Below, one piece after another: positions 1 through 11,792 of a stretch of DNA of 64,000 bases. This DNA comes from Cordylochernes scorpioides (taxonomy: Eukaryota > Arthropoda > Arachnida > Pseudoscorpiones > Chernetidae), in NCBI GenBank assembly GCA_030710605.1, contig CP092886.1:54439382-54503381 (forward strand). Reading direction: 5' to 3'. Both the position numbers and the translations under genes were made by a program. How positions within the stretch are numbered: the stretch's first letter is position 1; each line of letters starts with the position of its first letter. Below the pieces are notes generated by a model, which saw nothing but the letters and a program-made list of their open reading frames with translations, ran no database searches and was not told the origin of the DNA.

Positions 1-199
1 ACGACTAAACCTTTAAATTAAAATAATTATCAATTTTTCACAAAGAAATATATTTTGTGATATTATAGAATAATTATCTAGCAATATGTTTCTATATTAA
101 TTATGTGTAATATATAAATGCGTTAGTTAGCTTTCGGGCGCGAATTCTTCTACAAGCGATCTATAAACAACTACTAGAGCACGTATTAAAACAACTCTC
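1..199. other. AT-rich edge, no gene seen
   Basis: No coding potential is visible. A short motif at about 127-160 (ctttcgggcgcgaattcttctac) resembles the centre of the foldback elements at 14.8 and 54.2 kb and may be a remnant of that family. Confidence 0.4.
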
Positions 200-825
200 T
201 CTCTACTATAACGAATAGATCAACTACAAGAAAAACTACTATAACAAATAGATCAACTACAAGAACAACTACTATAACAAATAGATCAACTACAAGAACA
301 ACTACTATAACAAATAGATCAACTACAAGAACAACTACTATAACAAATAGATCAACTACAAGAACAACTACTATAACAAATAGATCAACTACAAGAACAA
401 CTACTATAACAAATAGATCAACTACAAGAACAACTACTATAACAAATAGATCAACTACAAGAACAACTACTATAACAAATAGATCAACTACAAGAGCAAC
501 TACTATAACAAATAGATCAACTACAAGAACAACTATTATAACAAATAGATCAACTACAAGAGCAACTACTATATAACAAATAGATCAACTACAAGAACAA
601 CTACTATAACAAATAGATCAACTACAAGAGCAACTACTATAACAAATAGATCAACTACAAGAACAACTACTATAACAAATAGATCAACTACAAGAGCAAC
701 TACTATATAACAAATAGATCAACTACTATAACAAATAGATCAACAACATAAACAACTACTATAACAAATAGATCAACAACATAAACAACTACTATAACAA
801 ATAGATCAACTACAAGAACAACTAC
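200..825. repeat. 33-bp minisatellite, first block
   Basis: Tandem copies of a 33-bp unit built around ctactataacaaatagatc and aactacaagaac. Near the right end several copies are shortened or carry a variant ending in aacataaa. The array resumes at 3769 in the same phase, so BEL-1 split one array. Because 33 is a multiple of 3, the array gives long open frames that are not genes. Confidence 0.95.
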
Positions 826-1185
826 TGTTGGGAGCTTGTTTCCTGACACTAGTAGCCCGGACTTCCTGTAGCTCCTACTGCCTTCTTTCTGGTCTCAGGT
901 GTTGACGATATGTGGCAGAGCTTAATTTTGGACTGTAAGTTAGACCGGACCAGACCGGCGGATTGCCTGCCGAGAAAGTTGTTCCTTCGCAAGACTGCGA
1001 TGTAGCACGCTGTATGACTAGAGGAAGTACGCCTCACACGAATTTGCTAACACACTCTCTTTATTCAATCATCCACTCATTTTATATACACACATATTTA
1101 CATAATTAAAAGAAAGAAAGAAAGAATTTGCATGACTATGAATCAATGCAGCCTAGCTAGTGATTTACATAGCTAGGCGCAAACA
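826..1185 (-). repeat. BEL-1 3' LTR
   Basis: This 360-bp direct repeat matches 3411-3768. The clearest difference is a small patch around 930-960 that is rearranged relative to the other copy. It starts TG and ends CA. A run of aaagaaagaaagaaag and a TATA-like tatatacaca lie in its distal half. Confidence 0.93.
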
Positions 1186-3338
1186 TACTCCCCCCCACCG
1201 CTGAACTTCAGTTCAGATCTTGAGGCGCAAAGGGATGAGGGGCCAACTTGGTGATTGGTCTCCTGAAAGCTCCTCCGGCTGTCCAAGTCAGATCTGCGCA
1301 AGACACCTTCACCAGACTTTCCTCCCAGTGGAACTATTGGAGATTTAGAGGTAGGAATGGAGCTGTTCCGATGAGCCCCCCTGAATAACAGTCTCACACT
1401 GTATCTTCCTTGGCAGCCCCTTGAATAGGTTCTCTGGCAATAAGTCTCGTACTTTTCTTCCCTTGGATTCTGGTCTTGCAATGACGGCACTGACTCCGTT
1501 TGCCTGAAATCTCCCACCAGACCATCCAATTCTGATGTTGTTTGAACCGCAAGGCTGCAAGGTCCACCTTTATAGCTCGACGAGAGAGAGCCTTCCACCT
1601 TGCCCATCAGAATCCAACCGAGCTTTGATTTCACCGCTATAGGCCGGTTCTTTCCCAGCATTCTTTTCTCTCCTTGCATCAGACATGCATGCATCTCTGC
1701 ACCTAGAATGATGTCGATTGGTGCCAAAATATGAAACAGAGGGTCTGCCAACTCAAAGTCTCTCTGCATAATCCAGGTCGGTTCTGCCAATTTAAAGTTT
1801 GGAATTTCGGTGGTTAAGACCTCCATCACTAGAGCATTTGTTTCATATTTTTCGGATCCATAAATCGATTTGAATGTCAAGTCAACAGATGTAGATGACC
1901 CCTGGACTGGATTATTTCCAATACCCTTAAGTGAACGTCGCGATGTTTCTCCTTTGAGTCCAAGTTTCTCACAAATTTCTTTTGTGATCAAACTAACTTG
2001 TGACCCACTATCTAAAAGTGCTCGGCAGATCTGCTGTGTACCGTTTGCACCTTCCACAATTATTTGAGCTGTCGCAAGGAGCACTTGATTGATGGTCTCA
2101 CTTCCTTGTTCAATACTCGTGTTGTTGATTTCACTTACAGGTTTAAAGATCTGTGGCTTGGCACCCTTCTGAGTATTAGTCACCTCTGTGTCAAGCCTAT
2201 GGAGCAAGGTATGGTGCCTTTTGTTGCACTTCTTGCAAGGTCCTTGGTAACAATTTTTTCCCGTATGACCTCTCTTTAGACAATTGTAGCACATTTTGTG
2301 TTGTTTAACAAATTCCCATTTTTGCTCGATAGGCATTGTACTAAACGTAGTACAGTTGTAGATTCTGTGACCTGCTTTGCATGCTATGCATATTTGAGCA
2401 TTGGTATCAATCGCAATGTGTACATTTGCATAGTCCTTTTGGATTTCATTTTCCTTTCTCTGATATTCCTTTGATCCCTGTGGCAGACTTCTAGCTTGTC
2501 TCTCAAGAAACAGAATGAAGTCTTCATAGCAGGGAAATGATCTCTCATCCTGGGTCAACTCCCACTGCCGTTTCATATCCTCATCGATTCTGTTCCTCAA
2601 GAACTGCACCAATATTATGTCCACCAACTCATTTCTTTGCAATCCGAGGGATCCTAGATTGCGTACAGACTCGTTACATGTATCCAGAAGTTCCCTTAGG
2701 GCCTTTGCTGAAGGATACTTCATTTTCTTGATCTTGAATATTCCGTTCAGTTGCGCATAAGCCAACTCTCTTTGGTTGTCGTACCTTGATACTAGAGTAT
2801 CCCATGCTTGCCTGTAGCTTGCCGATGATATTGGGAACCCACGTATCAGTCTGGCCGCTTCTCCCTTCACCGCGGAGCCCAAATACTGCAGCTTTTGTAG
2901 ATCACTCAGCCCTGGATTTTGATCTATGGTCATTCCGAATACCTCCTTGAAGTTGAACCAAGAGTTCGCATCTCCATAGAAGTGAGGCAACTCGAACTTG
3001 GGCAATATCACTGTTTCGAGGCCCTTTGCTGGCTTTGTATCAACTGTACCTTGGTTTCCTTCTAATGCACGCCTGAGCTTTATTTCCAGTTTCTTCATTT
3101 TATCTTGAATTGTTTCATAACCTTCGAATTCCTTCTCCTCATCTACTTCCTCCTGTTCTAATAACTCGTCAAATAAGATCTTTGTTTCCGTTTTTATTTC
3201 GGATATATCTTCATGTATCAGCTTTAAATTATGGAGATCTCCTGCCGCTATTTCTTCATCTATGGATGCCAGGTATTTATCCATTCGTCTTATCTGGAAA
3301 CGGATCTTGACTTTTAGGCCTTTGATTGCCTTAGGCAT
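1173..3338 (-). pseudogene. BEL-1 gag-protease with truncated pol
   Basis: A 721-codon frame. The N-terminal ~100 residues are charged and helical and are followed by the gag-like core shared with BEL-2 and BEL-3 (DUF1759-type, roughly residues 110-270). Zinc knuckles lie near 345-375 (CYNCLKRGHTGKNC, then CKKCNKRHH). An aspartic protease with active-site motif LLDSGSQ is near 444. The frame then reaches the short region that precedes RT in the complete relatives and jumps across a deletion. The last ~60 codons read the 3' end of pol in a shifted frame, ending in the polypurine tract. Gag and protease look intact, so a packaged but non-replicating product is possible. The catalytic RT, RNase H and integrase domains are absent. 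Confidence 0.88.
1186..1200 (-). promoter_or_regulatory. Polypurine tract of BEL-1
   Basis: On the minus strand a G-rich tract ending gggggggagta directly abuts the 3' LTR, where plus-strand DNA synthesis is primed. BEL-2 and BEL-3 also end in gagta at this point. Confidence 0.8.
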
Positions 3339-3392
3339 ATTTTCAGTTTTGAAGGTTTTTTCTCAGCAGAATCACGCTCTTTCTCTTGAGAT

Positions 3393-3408
3393 CCGGCTCG
3401 AGGGACCA
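3393..3408 (-). promoter_or_regulatory. Primer binding site of BEL-1
   Basis: Two bases after the 5' LTR the minus strand reads TGGTCCCTCGAGCCGG, which complements a tRNA 3' end carrying CCA. BEL-2 has the same 16 bases and BEL-3 shares the first 11. I do not name the tRNA. Confidence 0.75.
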
Positions 3409-3410
3409 TA

Positions 3411-3768
3411 TGTTGGGAGCTTGTTTCCTGACACTAGTAGCCCGGACTTCCTGTAGCTCCTACTGCCTTCTTTCTGGTCTCAGGTGTTGACGATATGTGG
3501 CAGAGCTTAATTTTGGACTGTAAGTTACGAGACCAGACCGGTGGATTGCCTGCCGAGAAAGTTGTTCCTTCGCAAGACTGCGATGTAGCACGCTGTATGA
3601 CTAGAGGAAGTACGCCTCACACGAATTTGCTAACACACTCTCTTTATTCAATCATCCACTCATTTTATATACACACATATTTACATAATTAAAAGAAAGA
3701 AAGAAAGAATTTGCATGACTATGAATCAATGCAGCCTAGCTAGTGATTTACATAGCTAGGCGCAAACA
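3411..3768 (-). repeat. BEL-1 5' LTR
   Basis: The 358-bp partner of 826-1185, with the same TG/CA ends and near-identical sequence. Confidence 0.93.
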
Positions 3769-4915
3769 ACTACTATAACAAATAGAACAACTACTATAAT
3801 AAATAGATCAACTACAAGAACAACTACTATAACAAATAGATCAACTACAAGAACAACTACTATAACAAATAGATCAACTACAAGAACAAATACTATAACA
3901 AATAGATCAACTACAAGAACAACTACTATAACAAATAGATCAACTACAAGAACAACTACTATAACAAATAGATCAACTACATGAACAACTACTATAACAA
4001 ATAGATCAACTACAAGAACAACTACTATAACAAATAGATCAACTACAAGAACAACTGCTATAACAAATAGATCAACTACAAGAACAACTACTATAACAAA
4101 TAGATCAACTACAAGAACAACTACTATAACAAATAGATCAACTACAAGAACAACTACTATAACAAATAGATCAACTACAAGAGCAACTACTATAACAAAT
4201 AGATCAACTACAAGAACAACTATTATAACAAATAGATCAACTACAAGAGCAACTACTATATAACAAATAGATCAACTACAAGAACAACTACTATAACAAA
4301 TAGATCAACTACAAGAGCAACTACTATAACAAATAGATCAACTACAAGAACAACTACTATAACAAATAGATCAACTACAAGAGCAACTACTATATAACAA
4401 ATAGATCAACTACTATAACAAATAGATCAACAACATAAACAACTACTATAACAAATAGATCAACTACAAGAACAACTACTATAACAAATAGATCAACAAC
4501 ATAAACAACTACTATAACAAATAGATCAACTACAAGAACAACTACTATAACAAATAGATCAACTACAAGAACAACTACTATAACAAATAGATCAACTACA
4601 AGAACAACTACTATAACAAATAGATCAACTACAAGAACAACTACTATAACAAATAGATCAACTACAAGAACAACTACTATAACAAATAGATCAACTACAA
4701 GAACAACTACTATAACAAATATATCGACAACATAAACAACTACTATAACAAATAGATCAACTACAAGAACAACTACTATAACAAATAGATCAACTACAAG
4801 AACATCTACTATAACAAATAGATCAACTACAAGAACAACTAGTATAACAAATAGATCAACTACATGAACAACTACTATAACAAATAGATCAACTACAAGA
4901 ACAACTACTATACCA
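3769..4915. repeat. 33-bp minisatellite, second block
   Basis: Continuation of the array cut by BEL-1. It includes variant units (aacataaac, tatataac) in the same order as the first block, which suggests segmental duplication inside the array. A 203-residue minus frame across it (repeating VVDLFVIVVVL) is a repeat artefact. Confidence 0.95.
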
Positions 4916-5507
4916 ACTAAAAAAGCAACTGCTTGTGAGAGAGAGAGAACAACCCTATTAGGACAACTGTATTGATTGGTATCTATTATTGATGTTATCA
5001 TATTATTGATTGTTATATATGCATATTGATTGGTAGAGATAAGTCTACGCCATTCTTTCTATCATATTGAATGAATATCTACAAATGTCTTAATTGCACA
5101 AATGGGTGTTTAAAACCGGATAAACGCTTATTATAGCGTTAATTAACGTTGTGCTTCTCTATAAGACAAATTTAGACTATCGTTGAACGGAATATGTAAA
5201 AACACCAGATGTGCCTGGCTCATCCATTGTTATCAATCCTTATATAGGTTTGAACAACTTAATCTAGCAGAGAAATATTTCCTATATAGAGGTTATTAAA
5301 AATAGTAAAAATAATCGCAGCTAAAATATTCGCATTCCTTATTTTAGTAGTCATGTGTTTTAAGTTTAAATTAATTATAAATGTGAGAGAAAAGTGCTCT
5401 ATTTTACATAACCATTCCCATATATAGAGATTTTATTCTCATAGATATTTTCACACAATGTGAATTTCGTCTATTGTAAAGATAGAAGCTGCCTGGCCGG
5501 CATTCAT
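4916..5507. other. AT-rich non-coding stretch
   Basis: No open frame, tRNA or known repeat is recognised. A short word ttcgtctattgta at 5466 recurs just outside the hairpin at 5610 and may be a target duplication of that hairpin. Confidence 0.4.
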
Positions 5508-5608
5508 ATTTATATGAAAAATAGACACTTCGGCCAGTTGAGTTTTTTATTTTATTTTTAAAAAATAAAAAACTCTAACTGGCCGAAGTGTCTATTTTTC
5601 ATATAAAT
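5508..5608. repeat. Near-perfect inverted repeat (hairpin)
   Basis: Two ~48-bp arms (left arm begins atttatatgaaaaatagac, right arm is its reverse complement) meet at an A/T-rich centre. Direct copies of ttcgtctattgta lie on both sides (5466-5478 and 5610-5622). It resembles a small foldback or MITE-like insertion. Confidence 0.8.
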
Positions 5609-6197
5609 AATTCGTCTATTGTATTTAATAAACAAGGATCGCTGCCTCTTTCCACAATCTAGACATATTCAAGGCCGATATACGCCAGGTCTGTGTTGAA
5701 ACACGTGGAACGAACTGCAGACGATGCTGCCATCTACCCGAGACAGAAGAAACTATTTTAAAAGGAACCTATTTAAATATGGAATTAATAGATATTTTGA
5801 TACCGGGAATTTTCAATAAATCACCCACTTATATATAAAAAAGTATATAATAATTATTATATTAGTGTTAAAACAACAAAGTGAAATTCACGTAAAATTT
5901 CTATATAAATACATAACGTTTAAAATGTAAAGATTCTCTCTACACCTGATGACAGTGAGAAAAACACACAGAGATAGAGCTGACTTTCTTTTCTCTCTAT
6001 AAGATATTTTGTTCAGGAAATTTGAACTTTTAGATGCGAATATAGATGGGAATATAGAAGTTTAGGGACGACACCAGGCATCATGTCAAAATTGGAAACA
6101 TTTCCGCTTTCTCTTACTTTATTTAGTTTCTTATCTTAACCAAACAAATTTATACTACTCTTAAACGGAAGAAAGTTTTCTTATATATATATATATG
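5609..6197. other. AT-rich non-coding stretch
   Basis: Contains a TA microsatellite at about 6183-6196 just before the ribozyme unit. No gene is recognised. Confidence 0.4.
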
Positions 6198-6740
6198 TTA
6201 AGAAAAAGGCATCTCCTTATCGTGCAACTGAAAGTTGCTGATGGCTGGCGCTATCTATCGGAATAAATATCAACTATTCTCGTTGATTTTTAATTATTCC
6301 AGAATTGGCCAAATACCCATTCTTGATTAATCAAGAAAAGCTAACCACGGACGCGTTTCGGGCTGTTGGCCCTCATCAGCGTGGTGCAAGCTGTACCTCA
6401 ACGACCAACAAATTGGTCATTAAGGCATCCTGAAAAATCATGAAACGGGTAGTTAAGGCCAGAATTGCGTGAGGACGCTACACAATGTGAAAAAATAGTA
6501 CAAATGTAACATTGTACTGGGATAAGGTGCGTAAATTAAGAAAAAGGCATCTCCTTATCGTGCAACTGAAAGTTGCTGATGGCTGGCGCCATCTATCGGA
6601 ATAAATATCAACTATTCTCGTTGATTTTTTAATTATTCCAGAATTGGCCAAATACCCATTCTTGATTAATCAAGAAAAGCTAACCTTAATTTACGCACCT
6701 TATCCCAGTACAATGTTACATTTGTACTATTTTTTCATAT
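6198..6740 (-). mobile_element. Retrozyme-like unit with hammerhead ribozyme, 1.5 tandem copies
   Basis: A ~149-bp block (6198-6346) is repeated directly at 6536-6685, giving a 338-bp period. The hammerhead lies between the copies. After the second copy, 6686-6740 is the reverse complement of about 6487-6535, so the unit ends in an inverted junction. Read on the minus strand, the upstream copy begins at the bases lying about 3 nt after the ribozyme's predicted cleavage site. Tandem units carrying type I hammerheads are known from Penelope-like elements and from small animal retrozymes. Fragments of this family recur at 7.8, 19.1 and 20.6 kb, and a related unit lies at 17.5 kb. Confidence 0.75.
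6344..6385 (-). ncRNA. Type I hammerhead ribozyme, intact core
   Basis: On the minus strand: stem I ACCACG pairs with CGTGGT (6 bp). The core is CTGATGA. Stem II is GGGC/GCCC with loop CAACA. GAAA follows, then a minimal stem III (A-U and C-G closing a GC loop) and the cleavage triplet GTC. All core residues of the known hammerhead consensus are present. A very short stem III is characteristic of the hammerheads reported in Penelope-like elements and retrozymes. Self-cleavage is predicted after the C of GTC. Activity is inferred from sequence only. Confidence 0.85.
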
Positions 6741-7782
6741 ATATATGTGTGTGTGTGATAAAAAGCATTTTTAAATAAACCCTGTCAATGTTTAAATTTT
6801 TAAATACAAGAGGAGTTATATATGTAATGTTAAAATAGGGATTTCTAGTATTTTGAAATCATTTAGCGATTTGTATCTGTAATAATAATGAACTATAAGG
6901 CGGTGAATACACTATAAGACAATACATAAACTACAGGGCAATACATAAAATACAAGGCAATACATAAACACAGATCAATTAATAAGCTAAAAGACAATAC
7001 ATTAATTAAAAGGAAATAGTTGAATAGGGAAAAAAATAGAATTGGGGCAAAACGATTCTTTTTTATTTTGAGGTTTTGCAAGCTTTCGAGAAAATTTTGC
7101 CCTTCAATGGGCAAATACTATTGTGTACAATATCAGAATGAACTTTTTACAAAAATAATTGTAAGCAATGTTATTGTTATGTTCCCGCGTGGTCTTGCAT
7201 CAGACTGTTTACAGCTATAAATTGGAATAATTCTTGGGTTACTATTCTTCACATAAAAAAGCAATAAATAAAATTCAAGACGATACATAAACTATAGCAC
7301 AATACATAAACTACCAGCATAAAAGTATTGACTTGAACTCACTAATGGGAGAAAAATAATAAATAAATTTCAATAGTGCGAAATACGTATATTATCATTA
7401 AATAGAGAGTAAACATTATAAACCTCTTTATATATTAAATATACCAAATAACACCACATAATTTATAATTTTGAAAAGTCTCTATTTAATATGCAAAAAA
7501 ATCGACACGTTGTTTTATAGGAAGTTCACAAGAGCGAATCAAAAGAAAATTTTGAAGTTACACTTTCAGTTGGGTAGAATCGAAAATAATGCTCATCGAA
7601 TGATATGTGTCAAACGGATACAGGAATCATTTAACTAAGTGCACACTTTACCTTTGATAAGCCGTTTTTAAACTTGAAGAAAAGAAAACCACACACATAA
7701 AGATATATTATATTAAGAAAAAAAATATATATATATATATATTTTTTTTTGCATGGACGATTTGCTTCAAATTTTGTAGAAA
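6741..7782. other. AT-rich non-coding stretch
   Basis: Opens with a TA/TG microsatellite (6737-6760). Between 6900 and 7320 the phrase aatacataaactac recurs loosely. No credible gene is seen. Confidence 0.4.
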
Positions 7783-7862
7783 CGTGAAAAAATAGTACAA
7801 ATGTGATATTGTACTGGGATAAGGTGCATAAATTGCACGATAAGGAGATGCCTTTTTCATAA
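7783..7862. repeat. Fragment of the hammerhead-unit family
   Basis: About 50 bp matching 6487-6535 (aaaaaatagtacaaatgtga, then tactgggataaggtgc) joined head-on to the reversed start of the unit (ggagatgcctttttc). It shows the same inverted junction as the 6.2-kb copy and lacks the ribozyme. Confidence 0.75.
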
Positions 7863-8764
7863 TTTCTAGAAACGATTATTCTAGACAGAAGACTAGATAC
7901 AACACGGATTACTAATAATTTAGGACTAGATGAGAACACCAACCATTCCATTACATCTATAAACTTATTTAAAGGAAACCTTTTCTCACAATCAACACAA
8001 TATTTATAAACCAGTTTCTGGATAGAAGAGTCTCGGTTTTGATGTTTCGTCCTTCATTTTTATTTTCTTCAAACCTATTACATTTTAATTTCAAAAGAAT
8101 AATCTGAAGCGTTCTAGATATTCGATTTTGGATTAAATTAATAGATTCACCTAAATAGCAATACTTAAATCCTTCCAAACTTGAAATTTTTTTCTTGATT
8201 TTAGTTTCTTGTGAAAAGATTAGAGAGATGAGTTGTCAAATGAGGCCTATTTCGAAGGCAATTAAATATTTTGTAAAATATATCTAGATGAATCTGAAGT
8301 TTTTATTAAGACACAATTTTTGTTCCATATAAAAATAAATAAAATAATAAAAAGAAAATCATTTTCTGTATTGCAATGAAATAGATTATATTGTGAATAA
8401 ATTATCTCAATACTTTTAACATTTTTTCTTTTTTTTTTTTTCAGAATCTTCATAAAATTCGTAACAGGTAATAGCAAAGTTTTTCGACGGAGAGAGAGAA
8501 AGACAAAAAAGGTGTTAAAAATTAGTAAATTTCTAAATTTCTCTGCGTTTTTTTTTTTTTTTTGGGAGGGTAGATGTGAGATAATTCTGAGAAGTTGTTT
8601 CTCATAAAAACAAATAGTTAATGTAAAAATAGTTTCAATTCTTGATTACAATAATAGCGTTAATTCCTAATATAGGGTGTTTAAAAATATTTTTCTCAAT
8701 TTTTTTCGATAATTCGGTAAATTAGGAAATTAAAATAATAATTATCATTAAGGAAACAATTTAT
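7863..8764. other. AT-rich non-coding stretch
   Basis: Homopolymer runs at about 8429-8442 and 8549-8564. No gene is recognised. If the exon at 8765-8927 is real, its 3' UTR would start here. Confidence 0.35.
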
Positions 8765-8927
8765 TCAGTAAACAAATCCAAGTTTGGCCCGGCCTGATGG
8801 CGACAGACGTTTGATGGGTCGCAGGTAATTGACGTCGAGCTTGGACAACCCTCGCTGCAGGGGCTCCAAACTTTCTGATGTTGACGTGGGATTGGAACAT
8901 GTGGCGCAGTCACATCTGGCCGTCTCT
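8765..8927 (-). CDS. Candidate terminal exon of a host gene
   Basis: A GC-richer island in AT-rich DNA. The minus strand has a frame of about 53 codons opening with a Cys cluster (ARCDCATCSN), then a basic stretch and a short C-terminus ending KLGFVY. The TGA stop at 8765-8767 overlaps an AATAAA polyadenylation signal (gaataaa on the minus strand). An AG that could serve as splice acceptor lies just upstream, but its pyrimidine tract is poor and the frame is stopped within two codons before it. I do not recognise the protein. It could be the last exon of an unidentified gene, an alternative last exon of the 12.1/15.1-kb gene, or a fossil. Confidence 0.35.
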
Positions 8928-10129
8928 TATCCTTTAATATATCTTATTCCTTGAAATAAAAAGATCTGATAACACGACAGATTATAAAACAGTCAACAAG
9001 GGAGCAACAATAAGATAAAGATGGTTATTTTGTATCAGTTAGAATTAATTTATATGATTTTGATAACTATAAAATATAGGGGCTAATAATTAAGAGGGAT
9101 TTCTCAAGTAACAGAACCATTAGTGAGTAAATATTTTAATCTATATTCATAATACACATATTAGTATCGACTGGGGGTTTCTTGAGAAGCACTAGATCTA
9201 ATTGTTTCTCTAACGCCTCGATATATCGCTCCTTTATTCAGTCTGTATATCTTGTCTGGTTACTATTAAACTGAGAAACCAAATTTTTACGCATTTATAG
9301 CATTTTATTGGATTTTTTACAATAATCTGCAATATAATTGAATTGATTGGGTGGATAAAAAGAATAATATGTGGTTGATACAATGCTGAAAATGTATTTT
9401 AATTTTTCGACGCGTATATTAGTTTATTTTGTGTTATTAATACCATTATTTTAAAAATTCAATATTAATATTTGAAATATAATAAATATTCAAAAATAAC
9501 AATATTTTTCTAGAATGTTTTCATTTATAAACAAATAAAATATATGTGGTGTCACTGGTAAATATAGAATGCTCGAGAGAGCCATCAATGATAGATGTAA
9601 ATTGAATTCAGTCATGAATTTTGTCGGTTGTTAAATAAAAATAATTGATATAGAAGCAAGTGAATTCGATTTTGGAAAACCTATATTCGTTATTTTTCAA
9701 AAAGCTGTATATAAAGAGCTGTGAGATAGAATTTTCTGAAATTTATTTTAAATAAAATACAAATATTTAACTATCATATATGTTATATAACGTATTAATA
9801 TACAAGCACCAAGTTATGAATGTTAAAAATAGTTTCAACATTTAGGTAAACACATTATAGATTTATATTCAAACGTTTTTAAAATTTATATTTAGGCTTT
9901 TTAAAATAGATAAGTGTTTAAGAACACTTGAAAATATCTGGCTCTCAACAATAAATATCAAATAAAATATTTGAATCCTTCTAGGACACGACTTAATTTA
10001 ATCCGTATATATAATCTTTTGATTTATATATATTTACAATATAAAAGCGAAAAAAGTCTGAAAAGAAGCCGAAAAACCTTAATCAAACAATTAAACTTGT
10101 AAGATATGAAACTCGGGGAGAGCTTTTAA
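8928..10129. other. AT-rich non-coding stretch
   Basis: Nothing recognisable apart from short AT runs. Confidence 0.4.
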
Positions 10130-10430
10130 GTTGTTGAGCATCAATTATAGTTCTGGTAAAACAAAAATTACACCAGTTATTATTAAATTATCAAATTACA
10201 AAACGCTAGTTTTCAAAAATCCAGACAAAAGATAACCTGTATACCATGGTTTTGGACTATGGCCCTCATCAGTTCGAGGGGATTGAATTTATCTTAATTC
10301 TCTAAAACTGGTGTTTTCGTTATTCTTTATCCTCACCTTTCATTTTTTACTGGGCTGATAAACATAATGTCTTATTGAATATTTAAAGAGAAAGGTGCTT
10401 CTTTTTCGACATGAATACCATCCTCACGCA
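10130..10430. repeat. Second hammerhead-associated repeat family (PLE terminal repeat-like)
   Basis: Sequence on the left of the decayed ribozyme (about 10195-10250) resembles 51456-51505 in the same orientation. Sequence on its right (10310-10415, with gctgataaacat and gaaaggtgcttcttt) is the reverse complement of what lies left of the 51.5-kb copy. The family is therefore built as an inverted repeat around the ribozyme, as in PLE pseudo-LTRs. A further fragment lies at 20.3 kb. Confidence 0.6.
10235..10281 (-). ncRNA. Decayed hammerhead ribozyme
   Basis: On the minus strand: core CTGATGA is intact and stem II GGGC/GTCC has one wobble, but the GAAA box reads AAAA, losing G12, which serves as general base in the known mechanism. 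Stem III ACC/GGT and a GTA cleavage triplet are present. Stem I has two mismatches. It is predicted inactive. Confidence 0.6.
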
Positions 10431-11792
10431 ACTTTATTTTATATATATTCAAACAACATTCAAATAAATTAGATAAATATAAAGTAATATGTATGTGCTC
10501 CTCTCGCTTTAAATATCGAAAATATTGTCAAAATTTCTAGGTTAGTCTGGGATATCACGATAAATATTGAATTGCCATTTGTGGACCATATTATTGAAAA
10601 TGGAATTTTCGGCTAAAAGAAAGTTATTTGTAGCTATATAATAGGTGCATTTAAAACTAATTATTTCTTATTAATGTCTTTAGTGTTCTTCCCTATTACC
10701 AATCTAAATAGCTGGGCAAGAATTTCATTGAATTTTGTAAATAAGATTCAGTTTTTGCATCGGAGTTGGAAAAAGTTGCATAGGTAACTTAATAGTCCTT
10801 CAAAATTCTGACTTTTAATATAAAATCGATATTAAACGGGGTTTTTAATATTCTTTCGAATCCTTACATTAACTAAGGAATTGGCGTAATGTGAAAAACC
10901 ACCACCATACTCATTTCTAGCCCCCGCTGCAAAAGGTTTTTTTTTTTTTAATAAATAACATTGCTTATATAAATCTTTTTTTTTGTCCGACTATTTATAT
11001 TGGTAAAATAGGAAATTGGTCCCAACAATTCTTATTTATAAAATCACAGATTACTTTACCTTCTGGTTGAACTTACCTTTTTGAATAATCTTTACTCCAA
11101 GTTTAAAAATTTATCACAATATCACGCTAAAACTGTAAAATATGATTTTTTACATTTGATCTTCCTCAATAGGCTAGAAAACAGCACATCGACAGAAAGA
11201 TGGACATTCCACAAAATTACAGGATTTTATCGGCAGCATATTCCTTAGCGCCACAAAAAAAAAAAGAAAAAACGCTTCATATTTACAAATGCTTTTTGAC
11301 AGAGTTTAGCATTCAATATTCTATATAGACAAAATTTTAAATCCTGAATATGTTTTTTTTTTTCATTTATATTTGAAAATGTGAGATGCTTATATAATTT
11401 TCTCTGATATATATAAATGAAAAAAAAAAAAGATAACTACACTCCTTGATCTTACCCAAAAGGCCTTGAAGCGATATACGCTCGTATAACTGAAGAGACA
11501 ACGTTTTCTCTATGTATGTCATTTATTTATAATAATATATCCAATATATTTACATGTGAAGATTCAGTTTAAAAAGCTATAAAATACGAGCCAATGAATT
11601 TATCTGTTAAGATGTGTGATCCTCGATATGAAAACTGAGCAAGGTTTTGAAAATTAGCTTCTGATGACAAAGAAAGTATTTATATTATAACAATTAAATA
11701 GGATATCAATATAGTATAATAATAATAAATATAATTATAGTATAACAATATAGTATAACAATATTTGTTATCACTATTGTATAGTATGATGC
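10431..11792. other. AT-rich non-coding stretch
   Basis: Poly-A/T runs at 10937-10950, 11258-11270 and 11350-11362. No gene or structured repeat is recognised. Confidence 0.4.

Larger units (their letters stand above)
826..3768 (-). mobile_element. BEL-1: internally deleted BEL/Pao LTR retrotransposon
   Basis: The element is bounded by two LTRs that begin TG and end CA and is flanked by a perfect 5-bp target duplication actac (821-825 and 3769-3773). It reads on the minus strand: 5' LTR at 3411-3768, primer binding site, gag and protease, polypurine tract, 3' LTR at 826-1185. The interior is only about 2.2 kb. Reverse transcriptase, RNase H and nearly all of the integrase are missing, so the copy is non-autonomous. 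BEL/Pao is assigned from the gag and protease layout and the similarity to BEL-2 and BEL-3 in this window. It sits inside the 33-bp minisatellite. Confidence 0.93.

Noticed and set aside
200-825. Regular repeats resembling a CRISPR array
   Set aside because: Units are head-to-tail with no unique spacers, no cas genes, and the context is eukaryotic.
4390-5001. 203-codon minus frame of repeating VVDLFVI
   Set aside because: It is read-through of a 33-bp tandem repeat (11 codons per unit), with no start context or domain.
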